Source of the DNA: Clostridiales bacterium
Lineage (GTDB): Bacteria; Bacillota; Clostridia; Oscillospirales; Butyricicoccaceae
NCBI GenBank assembly: GCA_019420045.1
Contig: JAHZHY010000243.1
Span: 1 to 10,002, forward strand
Length of the DNA stretch: 10,002 nucleotides
Reading direction: 5' to 3'
This document shows positions 4,712-10,002 of this stretch, one piece after another; position 1 is the first letter of the stretch; each line of letters starts with the position of its first letter. Both the position numbers and the translations under genes were made by a program. The notes under the pieces were generated by a model that was not told the origin of the DNA, searched no databases, and worked only from the letters and a program-made list of their open reading frames with translations.

Positions 4712-5647
4712 TTATGCCTTGCCGGAAGAACCCAGCACATCCCGGATCTTATGCTGGACCATATCCTGGATGGCCTGACGGCCGTCAGCCAGATACTGCC
4801 GGGGGTCAAAGTGATCGGGATGCTCACTGAGGTGCTTGCGCACCGCCGCCGTCATGCACAGACGAAGGTCGGAATCGATGTTGATCTTGCACACCGCCAT
4901 GGACGCAGCCTGACGGAGCATCTCCTCGGGGATGCCAATGGCATCGGGCATGGAGCCGCCATACTGGTTGACCTGGGCCACAAACTCCTGGGGCACCGAA
5001 GAAGCGCCGTGAAGCACGATGGGGAAGCCAGGCAGGCGCTTTTGTACCTCTTCCAGGATGTCAAAACGAAGACGGGGCTTCTGACCGGGCTTGAACTTAT
5101 AAGCGCCATGGCTGGTGCCGATGGCAATGGCCAGAGAGTCCACGCCAGTGCGAGTGACGAACTCTTCCACCTCTGCGGGATTGGTGAACTGGGCGTCCTC
5201 ATCGGACACATTCACATCGTCCTCAATACCGGCCAGCTTGCCCAGCTCGCCTTCTACGGTGACGCCGTGGGCATGGGCGTATTCCACCACCTGGCGGGTG
5301 ATGGCAATGTTCTCCTCAAAGCTGTACTTGGAGCCGTCGATCATCACAGAGGAAAAACCGCCGTCCACACAAGCTTTGCAGATGTCGAAGTTTTCACCGT
5401 GATCCAGATGGAGGGCAATAGGCAGACCGGTTTCCATGATGGCGGCCTCCACCAGCTTGATGAGGTAATTGTGCTTGGCATATTTCCGGGCGCCGGCCGA
5501 CACCTGGAGAATCACCGGAGAATTTTCCTCCATGGCCGCCTGGGTGATCCCCTGGACGATCTCCATGTTGTTCACATTGAAGGCACCGATGGCATAGCCA
5601 CCTTTATAGGCCTTTTCAAACATTTCTTTTGTACTGACTAGCGGCAT
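4712..5647 (-). CDS. fba: Class II (zinc-dependent) fructose-1,6-bisphosphate aldolase
   Basis: This enzyme reversibly cleaves fructose 1,6-bisphosphate to dihydroxyacetone phosphate and glyceraldehyde 3-phosphate. The 311-residue length suits the shorter (type B) class II aldolases. Visible landmarks are GAFNVNN at 21-27, HLDHGENFD at 80-88 (catalytic D82, zinc ligand H83), and EGELG at 132-136 (E134). GTSHGAYKF at 177-185 carries zinc ligand H180, VLHGASSVP at 211-219 carries zinc ligand H213, and the phosphate-binding NIDSDLR is at 256-262. The start at ATG 5647 is preceded at eight bases by AGGAGG. The frame is open upstream to 5722, but that extension is not family-like and overlaps the promoter. 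The gene has its own promoter and terminator and is divergent from the WG-repeat gene. The phosphofructokinase making its substrate is encoded about 2 kb away at 7798-9036. Confidence 0.96.
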   Translation of the reverse strand: MPLVSTKEMFEKAYKGGYAIGAFNVNNMEIVQGITQAAMEENSPVILQVSAGARKYAKHNYLIKLVEAAIMETGLPIALHLDHGENFDICKACVDGGFSSVMIDGSKYSFEENIAITRQVVEYAHAHGVTVEGELGKLAGIEDDVNVSDEDAQFTNPAEVEEFVTRTGVDSLAIAIGTSHGAYKFKPGQKPRLRFDILEEVQKRLPGFPIVLHGASSVPQEFVAQVNQYGGSMPDAIGIPEEMLRQAASMAVCKINIDSDLRLCMTAAVRKHLSEHPDHFDPRQYLADGRQAIQDMVQHKIRDVLGSSGKA

Positions 5648-5693
5648 GATGTTTTCCTCCTGCTCGTATCGTTCCAAAGTAGGTCTTTCCGTT

Positions 5694-5722
5694 ATTGTAT
5701 CAGAAAAACAGGTGCCATGCAA
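5694..5722 (-). promoter_or_regulatory. Sigma-A promoter for fba with extended -10
   Basis: On the minus strand, TTGCAT (5722-5717), a 17-base spacer and TACAAT (5699-5694) are present. TGA directly before the -10 supplies a TGn extended element. This is a strong promoter, as expected for a glycolytic gene; the predicted leader is about 40 bases. Confidence 0.7.
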
Positions 5723-5763
5723 ATTTCTTTTCCTTAAAAATTTCAGTATGGATTTTCCTGTTC

Positions 5764-5792
5764 TTGTATTTTCATTCTTTTTATTGTAAAAT
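5764..5792 (+). promoter_or_regulatory. Candidate sigma-A promoter for the WG-repeat/SLH gene
   Basis: TTGTAT (5764-5769), a 17-base spacer and TAAAAT (5787-5792) lie about 45 bases before the chosen start codon. It is divergent from the fba promoter, with 41 bases between the two -35 elements. The surrounding T-rich sequence raises the chance of a fortuitous match. Confidence 0.5.
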
Positions 5793-5836
5793 TAAGTCAT
5801 ACCCTGGCAAATCCAAAAAAGAGAGGAATGAAAAAA

Positions 5837-7663
5837 ATGAAAAAGCACAAACGATCCCGCGCAGCGATTTCCCTGTTCCTGGCAGTTTGTACCCTGTTCT
5901 CTCTCATTCTCCCCGTCACAGCCGCCGAGGAGGAAGGCCTTTCCTACGAGGTCATCATCGATCCTCAGTATGAGGATGCCGGCTCCTTCTCCCAAGACCT
6001 GGCCGCTGTGAAAAAAGACGGCAAGTGGGGCTACATCGACATGGAAGGCAACACCGTCATCCCCTTCCAGTTTGACTATGCCTTCCCCTTCAGCGAAGGT
6101 CTGGCCGTAGTGGGCACTCTGGGTGAGTATCCCACATATGACGGCGCAACGGCCCCGGTGTATTTCTGGTCCGTCCTGGACAAACAGGGCAATGTGACCC
6201 CCCTGCGCTATAAAGAGGAAGGAGACACAGAATACAAGCAGGCCAAGGAATTTGTGGATTTTCTGGACTCTTCCGCCAAAGTCTATTACCACAACGGCTA
6301 TGTGGTGCTGGGCAGCATCATGTCGGTGGACAACTATGCTCCCAGTCTGGTGTTTGACCGCACCGGCAAGCAGGTCTACCTGGGCGATTACTGGGTGGGC
6401 TACTGTCTGAACGAAGGCACCTTCGCCGCCACCGAAGCCATGGGCGGCAACGGCCTTTATCTGGACGAAAGCGGCAAGCCCATCCTGGAATTTTCTGAAG
6501 AAGCCTACACCCGTCCCTTCAACCAGGGTCTGTCTCCCCTGGCCAAGTACGATGTGGAGCGTGAGGACTTTGTCTTTGGCTTCATCGACAAAAACGGCAA
6601 AACCGTGATCCCCTTCCAGTATCAGGACTTCTATGTCCGGGGTATCTATACCACCTATCAGATCTTCTGCGACGGCATCGCCTCTGTGAAGAATCTGAAT
6701 GGCAAATGGGGCGGCATTGACAAACAGGGCAAGACTGTGATCCCCTTTGAGTACGATGCACTGGGCACCTTCCTGGAAGGTCTGGCCTTTGCCTGCAAAG
6801 ACGGCAAATACGGCGTCATCGACACCCAGAACAATGTGGTGGTTCCCTTTGAGTACACCCGGATCACTTCCTATTCGGATGGTCTGGCCGTGGCTGTGAA
6901 GGACGGCAGGGCCTTCTGCATCGACCGCTATGGCAAGGAAGTCCCCGGCTCCGATGTGATCTCCCAGGAAACCTATTTCCCCGCCGGGCTGGAATCTTCT
7001 CTGACTATGACGCCTGATGAGATCATCACAGTGATCGAAAACGGCAAATATGGCTTTGCCCGCATCGGTTACACCCAGCCTCTGCCCCAGGAAGGCGAAA
7101 TGTCCGACTGGGCTTATGAAGAAGTGACTCAGGCCATCCAGCATGGCCTGGTCCCCGCCGATCTGCAGAACCAGTATTATGCCAACATCACCCGGGGCGA
7201 CTTTGCCACCATCGTGGTGCAGCTTCTGGAAGTGGTTTCCGGCGACAGCATCGAGGACATCGTTCTGGAAGAGACCGGAAAAACCCTGGAAGAGCTGGCT
7301 CTGGCCTATCCCTTCTCCGACACAAACAGCTGGGATGTGGTGGCCGCCAACGCTCTGGGTGTCATCAATGGCCGCGGCAACGGCATCTTTGATCCTTACA
7401 GCGCCATCAGCCGCCAGGACGCCGCTGCTCTTCTGATGCGCATCGGCAAATATATGGGCAAAACCGATGTGGATATTTCCGGCCAGACTTTTGCCGACAG
7501 TTCCTCGGTGGCTTCTTATGCCCAGGAGGCTGTGGCTTATGTGAAGGCTCTGGGCGTGATGAATGGCACATCGGAAACCACCTTCAGCCCCTTTGACACC
7601 TACACCCGCCAGCAGTCCTACATGACCATCTGGCGTCTGTACAATGTGATGGTTGCCGAATAA
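5837..7663 (+). CDS. Secreted WG-repeat protein with C-terminal S-layer homology (SLH) domains
   Basis: This 608-residue protein probably sits on the cell surface. Residues 1-30 form a signal peptide: KKHKR, then a hydrophobic core and VTAA before EEE. Residues 48-384 hold WG-type beta repeats, about 35 residues each in the best stretch. Typical units are KDGKWGYID with TVIPFQFDY, NGKWGGIDKQGKTVIPFEYD, and DGKYGVID with VVVPFEY, ending in xEGLA or xDGLA. The central part (about 90-230) is degenerate. SLH segments lie at about 423-465 (ITRGDFA), 491-536 (INGRGNGIFDPYSAISR) and 552-604 (MNGTSETTFSPFDTYTR), and would bind cell-wall polymers. The ATG at 5837 lies nine bases from GAGAGGA. An in-frame ATG at 5828 directly abuts that site and would add only MKK. 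Function is unknown. The gene is flanked by glycolytic genes but has its own promoter and terminator. Confidence 0.88.
   Translation: MKKHKRSRAAISLFLAVCTLFSLILPVTAAEEEGLSYEVIIDPQYEDAGSFSQDLAAVKKDGKWGYIDMEGNTVIPFQFDYAFPFSEGLAVVGTLGEYPTYDGATAPVYFWSVLDKQGNVTPLRYKEEGDTEYKQAKEFVDFLDSSAKVYYHNGYVVLGSIMSVDNYAPSLVFDRTGKQVYLGDYWVGYCLNEGTFAATEAMGGNGLYLDESGKPILEFSEEAYTRPFNQGLSPLAKYDVEREDFVFGFIDKNGKTVIPFQYQDFYVRGIYTTYQIFCDGIASVKNLNGKWGGIDKQGKTVIPFEYDALGTFLEGLAFACKDGKYGVIDTQNNVVVPFEYTRITSYSDGLAVAVKDGRAFCIDRYGKEVPGSDVISQETYFPAGLESSLTMTPDEIITVIENGKYGFARIGYTQPLPQEGEMSDWAYEEVTQAIQHGLVPADLQNQYYANITRGDFATIVVQLLEVVSGDSIEDIVLEETGKTLEELALAYPFSDTNSWDVVAANALGVINGRGNGIFDPYSAISRQDAAALLMRIGKYMGKTDVDISGQTFADSSSVASYAQEAVAYVKALGVMNGTSETTFSPFDTYTRQQSYMTIWRLYNVMVAE
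6674..6988 (+). repeat. Best-conserved WG repeat block inside the surface protein gene
   Basis: Three successive units of about 35 codons run from GIASVKNLNGKWGGID through GLAFACKDGKYGVID to GLAVAVKDGRAFCID. Each begins with a G-[LI]-A strand and ends with PFEY or a degenerate equivalent. At the DNA level CCCTTTGAGTAC recurs (6750 and 6846 areas), consistent with internal duplication followed by divergence. Confidence 0.7.
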
Positions 7664-7682
7664 TCATTACAATCGTTCTTTC

Positions 7683-7716
7683 AGGCCCCGGGCAAAATGC
7701 CCGGGGCCTTTCTTTC
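7683..7716 (+). terminator. Rho-independent terminator of the WG/SLH gene
   Basis: AGGCCCCGGGCA (7683-7694) and TGCCCGGGGCCT (7698-7709) form a perfect 12-bp stem with loop AAA, followed by TTCTTT. It lies 19 bases past the stop and just before the phosphofructokinase promoter. Confidence 0.92.
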
Positions 7717-7717
7717 A

Positions 7718-7746
7718 TTGCCACAGAAGGGATTGTGTGGTAAAAT
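7718..7746 (+). promoter_or_regulatory. Sigma-A promoter for the phosphofructokinase gene
   Basis: TTGCCA (7718-7723), a 17-base spacer and TAAAAT (7741-7746) lie right after the preceding terminator. The predicted leader is about 45 bases and ends in the ribosome site GGAGGT (7784-7789). Confidence 0.65.
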
Positions 7747-7797
7747 ACAGTTACACTTGATTTTTCAAATTCAATCTCTCCATGGAGGTCATGTACC

Positions 7798-9036
7798 ATG
7801 AACAAACTGAAAGGCGCCTGCCTTTTCGGCCAGTCCGGCGGCCCCACATCGGTGATCAATTCCAGCGCCCTGGGCGTGCTGGAAACCGCTTTGGGCGAGG
7901 ACTGCATCACCGCCGTCTATGGCTGTGCCCATGGCATCAAAGGCATTTTGAACGACTGTCTCTACGACATTTCCCAGGAAGACAGAAAGGAGCTGTCCCT
8001 GCTGCGTTATACCCCCTCTTCCGCCCTGGGCTCCTGCCGTTACAAGCTGAAGGACAGCAGCGTGGACGACACCGACTACAAGCGTATTCTGGAGATCTTC
8101 CAGAAATACAACATCCGCTACTTCTTCTACAACGGCGGCAACGACAGCATGGACACCTGCAACAAGGTCTCCAAGTATCTGATGAGCCAGGGCTATGAGT
8201 GCCGGATCATGGGCGTGCCCAAGACCATCGACAACGACCTGTTTGGCACCGATCATTGCCCCGGTTTCGGCTCGGCGGCCAAATACATCGCCACCTCCTG
8301 CATGGAGATCTACCAGGATGCCAATGTGTATGACACTGGCACTGTGGTGATCGTGGAGATCATGGGCCGCAACGCCGGTTGGCTCACCGCCGCCAGCGTC
8401 CTGGCCTCCCATATGGGCGGTGGTCCCGACCTGATCTATCTGCCCGAGCAGCCCTTTGACCTGGAAGCCGCCATGGCCCAGATCAAGGAAGTCTATGACA
8501 AGCGGAACAACTGCCTGGTGGCCCTTTCCGAAGGCATCATGGACAAGAACGGCAAATTCATCGCCGAATACGGCCAGGATGTAGCCACCGACGCCTTTGG
8601 TCACAAGCAGATGGGCGGTGCCGGGGCTTTTGTGGCAAACGAAGTGAAGAGCTGCTTCGGCTACAAGGTGCGCAGCATCGAGCTGTCTCTGCTCCAACGG
8701 TGCGCTGCCCACTCCGCTTCCCTCACCGACATTGAAGAAGCCTATCAGGCGGGCAAAACCGCCGTGGAGCTGGCTGTCAGCGGCATCACCGACAAAATGG
8801 TGGCCTTTGAGCGGAAAGAAGGCGCAGAATACCAGCTGGAAATGAAGCCGGTTCCCCTGGACATCGTGGCCAACACCGAAAAGAAGGTGCCCACCGAGTG
8901 GATCAAACCTGACCACACCGGTCTCACCGATGACTTCATCGCCTATGCCCTGCCCCTGATCCAGGGCGAGACCCAGCTTCCCTATGAAAACGGTCTGCCC
9001 CGCTTCGCCCGACTGAAAAAGGTCCTGGCCAAATAA
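7798..9036 (+). CDS. Pyrophosphate-dependent 6-phosphofructokinase
   Basis: Phosphofructokinases phosphorylate fructose 6-phosphate to the 1,6-bisphosphate. The PPi-using type works reversibly near equilibrium. The 412-residue protein opens with GACLFGQSGGPTSVINSS at 6-23. The donor loop is YNGGNDSMD (111-119), with D116 where ATP enzymes have glycine. The active site is GVPKTIDND (139-147), with catalytic D145. K142 replaces the glycine of ATP enzymes, a standard mark of PPi use. Sugar-phosphate elements follow in VEIMGRNAGWL and ALSEGI. The second residue of the GGNDS loop is Asn rather than the more usual Asp. The length exceeds the roughly 320 residues of bacterial ATP-PFKs and fits the longer PPi or group II-III subfamilies. 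The ATG lies eight bases after GGAGGT. The gene is flanked by terminators and is thus probably monocistronic. PPi specificity is inferred from these residues. Confidence 0.92.
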   Translation: MNKLKGACLFGQSGGPTSVINSSALGVLETALGEDCITAVYGCAHGIKGILNDCLYDISQEDRKELSLLRYTPSSALGSCRYKLKDSSVDDTDYKRILEIFQKYNIRYFFYNGGNDSMDTCNKVSKYLMSQGYECRIMGVPKTIDNDLFGTDHCPGFGSAAKYIATSCMEIYQDANVYDTGTVVIVEIMGRNAGWLTAASVLASHMGGGPDLIYLPEQPFDLEAAMAQIKEVYDKRNNCLVALSEGIMDKNGKFIAEYGQDVATDAFGHKQMGGAGAFVANEVKSCFGYKVRSIELSLLQRCAAHSASLTDIEEAYQAGKTAVELAVSGITDKMVAFERKEGAEYQLEMKPVPLDIVANTEKKVPTEWIKPDHTGLTDDFIAYALPLIQGETQLPYENGLPRFARLKKVLAK

Positions 9037-9053
9037 CAATAGAAGAACAAAAC

Positions 9054-9086
9054 AAAACGCCGCAGATTTCTGCGGCGTTTTATTTT
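9054..9086. terminator. Bidirectional terminator after the phosphofructokinase gene
   Basis: AAAACGCCGCAG (9054-9065) and CTGCGGCGTTTT (9070-9081) form a 12-bp stem with loop ATTT, followed by ATTTT on the plus strand. On the minus strand the A run before the stem becomes a T tract, so it can also end the convergent 9101-9569 unit. Confidence 0.88.
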
Positions 9087-9100
9087 ATCCCTCTTTTTCT

Positions 9101-9373
9101 CTACCATATCTGCAAAAGTCCGCGGACAATGAGAACAATCCCGAAAACGGCGACACACAATGCCCATCCATATTGCTTGGTTTTCACAGACTGGCGCAGC
9201 TGCAAAATCCAGGCGATGAAAAACAGCGGCAGACTGAGAAACACGCACCCCATCCCTGCCAGAGTGCCAATGATAAAGAATGGATGGGGATAGGATACTC
9301 CCGTCCCTATCACTGCCAAAAGGAGCGCAAGGCCCACCATCGCCAGGGCCATAGCTGTCCGATATACCCTCAT
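9101..9373 (-). CDS. Small three-helix membrane protein, function unknown
   Basis: I do not recognise this 90-residue protein. It has three likely membrane helices at about residues 5-24 (RTAMALAMVGLALLLAVIG), 32-58 (FFIIGTLAGMGCVFLSLPLF) and 69-88 (GWALCVAVFGIVLIVRGLL). A basic loop, LRQSVKTKQYG, lies between the second and third. The ATG at 9373 follows AGAGGG closely. The stop codon of the upstream 64-residue gene ends one base before this ATG, which strongly suggests translational coupling and one mRNA. No motif points to transport or enzymatic activity. The coupling and hydrophobic pattern support a real protein. Confidence 0.68.
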   Translation of the reverse strand: MRVYRTAMALAMVGLALLLAVIGTGVSYPHPFFIIGTLAGMGCVFLSLPLFFIAWILQLRQSVKTKQYGWALCVAVFGIVLIVRGLLQIW

Positions 9374-9374
9374 A

Positions 9375-9569
9375 TTACCCTCTCATTTCTCTCCAACTCC
9401 CGGTTGCTTCCTCATTCACCGGCTCCAACTCCTTTTCCAGCGAGCATTGGAGATCCCAAAGCAGCTGCTCTTCCTCCACTTCCCTCGGAGCCAGTCTGCC
9501 TGTTTTCTCCCAACGCAGTAGCATCCGGTATAGGGCCAGCGCCTCCCGATCTGTCAACCTCAGCTCCAT
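9375..9569 (-). CDS. Short charged helical protein, function unknown
   Basis: This 64-residue soluble protein is unfamiliar to me. It is rich in Glu, Leu and Arg: MELRLTDREALALYRMLLRW at the start, then REVEEEQLLWDLQCSLEKEL at about 29-48. This suggests two amphipathic helices that could pack as a hairpin or coiled coil. The ATG at 9569 is preceded by a very strong AAGGAGG ribosome site five bases away. The frame is open further upstream to 9668, but that extension has no ribosome site and covers the probable promoter. Its stop is one base from the start of the membrane protein at 9373, so the two probably act together; how is unknown. Confidence 0.65.
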   Translation of the reverse strand: MELRLTDREALALYRMLLRWEKTGRLAPREVEEEQLLWDLQCSLEKELEPVNEEATGSWREMRG

Positions 9570-9609
9570 AGGCTCCTCCTTCTGCTTTCCTTTCCGGCGT
9601 ATTTTGTAC

Positions 9610-9618
9610 AGTATAGCA
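9610..9618 (-). promoter_or_regulatory. Possible extended -10 promoter for the 64/90-residue gene pair
   Basis: On the minus strand TGC-TATACT (9618-9610) matches an extended -10 element; no good -35 is visible at the right spacing. It lies about 41 bases before the ATG at 9569, within the 111-base gap after the DUF3795 gene. Confidence 0.35.
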
Positions 9619-9680
9619 GAAAAAGCCCATCCCATGCCACTGGATTTTCCAAACGAATTTCTTAACAATTCATGACAGGA

Positions 9681-10002
9681 TCAGGCTTTCTCCGGCTTGT
9701 TCCTCCCCTCCAACAGTGCCCACACCTCTTCTTCATTCTCCATCCCATCGTAATCACCGGTGAGCAGGCCCGGATGGTGATACACGATCCCATCCTTTTC
9801 CCTGGCTTCCAGCCGATCCAGCATTTTTTCCATGCCAAATTTGCCGATGTACCCCACAAAAGCCTGGGTACGGAGGTTTTGCAACACCGGGGCCTGACAG
9901 GGAAATTCTTCACATTGCCAGCACCCCTCCAGCGCCCTGCTTTGGGCACACTCATAAGGACGGCACCGTTCTTTTTCCGGACAAGCGCCTTCCCGGCAGC
10001 CC
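9681..10002 (-). CDS. DUF3795-type cysteine-rich protein (partial, 5' end outside window)
   Basis: The visible 106 residues begin GCREGACPEKERCRPYECAQ and include LEGCWQCEEFPCQAP. Cysteines fall at fragment positions 2, 7, 13, 18, 27, 30 and 35, a spacing typical of DUF3795 proteins and suggestive of zinc or another metal centre. After this cluster comes a soluble helical part: FVGYIGKFGMEKMLDRLEA, then YHHPGLLTGDYDG at about 73-85. The stop is at 9683-9681. The frame is open to base 10001, so the true start and a few N-terminal residues lie outside the window. A GTG at 9887 could initiate a shorter product, but it would lose the cysteine cluster and lacks a clear ribosome site. No function is established for the family that I can name. 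The gene lies 111 bases upstream of the 64-residue gene, which has its own possible promoter. Confidence 0.78.
   Translation of the reverse strand, partial: GCREGACPEKERCRPYECAQSRALEGCWQCEEFPCQAPVLQNLRTQAFVGYIGKFGMEKMLDRLEAREKDGIVYHHPGLLTGDYDGMENEEEVWALLEGRNKPEKA

Noticed and set aside
4706..5641. A 311-codon open frame on the plus strand, antisense to fba
   Set aside because: It nearly mirrors the aldolase coordinates, has no recognisable family, and would start inside the aldolase terminator region.
5792..7144. A 450-codon open frame on the minus strand, antisense to the WG/SLH gene
   Set aside because: It is low-complexity and rich in Gly, His, Val and Asp, with no domain logic or ribosome site, and mirrors a repetitive G/C-ending-codon gene on the plus strand.
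7782..8198. A 138-codon frame starting at an ATG just upstream of the phosphofructokinase start
   Set aside because: It overlaps the real gene in another frame, is arginine- and glutamine-rich, and its ATG overlaps the ribosome site rather than following it.
7789..9039. A 416-codon open frame on the minus strand, antisense to the phosphofructokinase gene
   Set aside because: Its composition is that of a shadow frame; the plus strand encodes an unmistakable phosphofructokinase with promoter, ribosome site and terminator.
1..10002. CRISPR arrays, tRNA or rRNA genes, transposases, integrases, or toxin-antitoxin and defence systems
   Set aside because: No repeat-spacer periodicity, no rRNA-like or tRNA-like segments and no mobile-element or defence motifs were seen on either strand; the short repeats found are pairs located at promoters.

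Overview
The window looks like chromosomal DNA from an endospore-forming member of the Clostridia, most likely the Oscillospirales/Ruminococcaceae side of the class. This rests on an intact Spo0A, the forespore protease SpoIVB, a CarD-type RNA polymerase regulator next to ispD, a pyrophosphate-type phosphofructokinase, and a secreted WG-repeat protein with SLH domains. Coding sequence favours G/C-ending codons, while the intergenic regions are AT-rich with Gram-positive-style promoters and strong T-tailed hairpins. The species cannot be told from the sequence alone. I see no tRNA or rRNA genes, CRISPR array, phage or insertion sequence.

Left end (1-1332, minus strand): the 5' part of ispD runs off the window edge, preceded by carD, whose promoter lies near 900. 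Upstream of carD, behind a hairpin terminator, is a small SLOG-fold (DUF2493/YspA-like) gene with its own clear promoter. That promoter overlaps the control region of the divergent spoIVB.

Sporulation block (1469-3931, plus strand): spoIVB and spo0A are adjacent in many spore formers. Here an 80-residue membrane protein of unknown function sits between them, with its own promoter and an operator-like dyad. spoIVB ends in a strong terminator and spo0A has its own promoter region with a candidate 0A box, so the three genes are probably separate transcription units.

Central carbon block (3993-9036): a HAD phosphatase and class II fructose-bisphosphate aldolase lie on the minus strand. Divergent from the aldolase is a secreted WG-repeat/SLH surface protein. 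It is followed by a pyrophosphate-dependent 6-phosphofructokinase on the plus strand. The phosphofructokinase and aldolase catalyse consecutive glycolytic steps but are transcribed separately.

Right end (9101-10002, minus strand): a three-transmembrane protein and an unrecognised 64-residue protein form a tight two-gene unit. Upstream is a cysteine-rich DUF3795-type protein cut by the window edge.

The window is mostly ordinary housekeeping and sporulation sequence. I found no convincing novel defence, mobile or biosynthetic system. The best leads are regulatory: two long inverted repeats placed on promoters, the structured region upstream of spo0A, and the unknown membrane protein between two sporulation genes.
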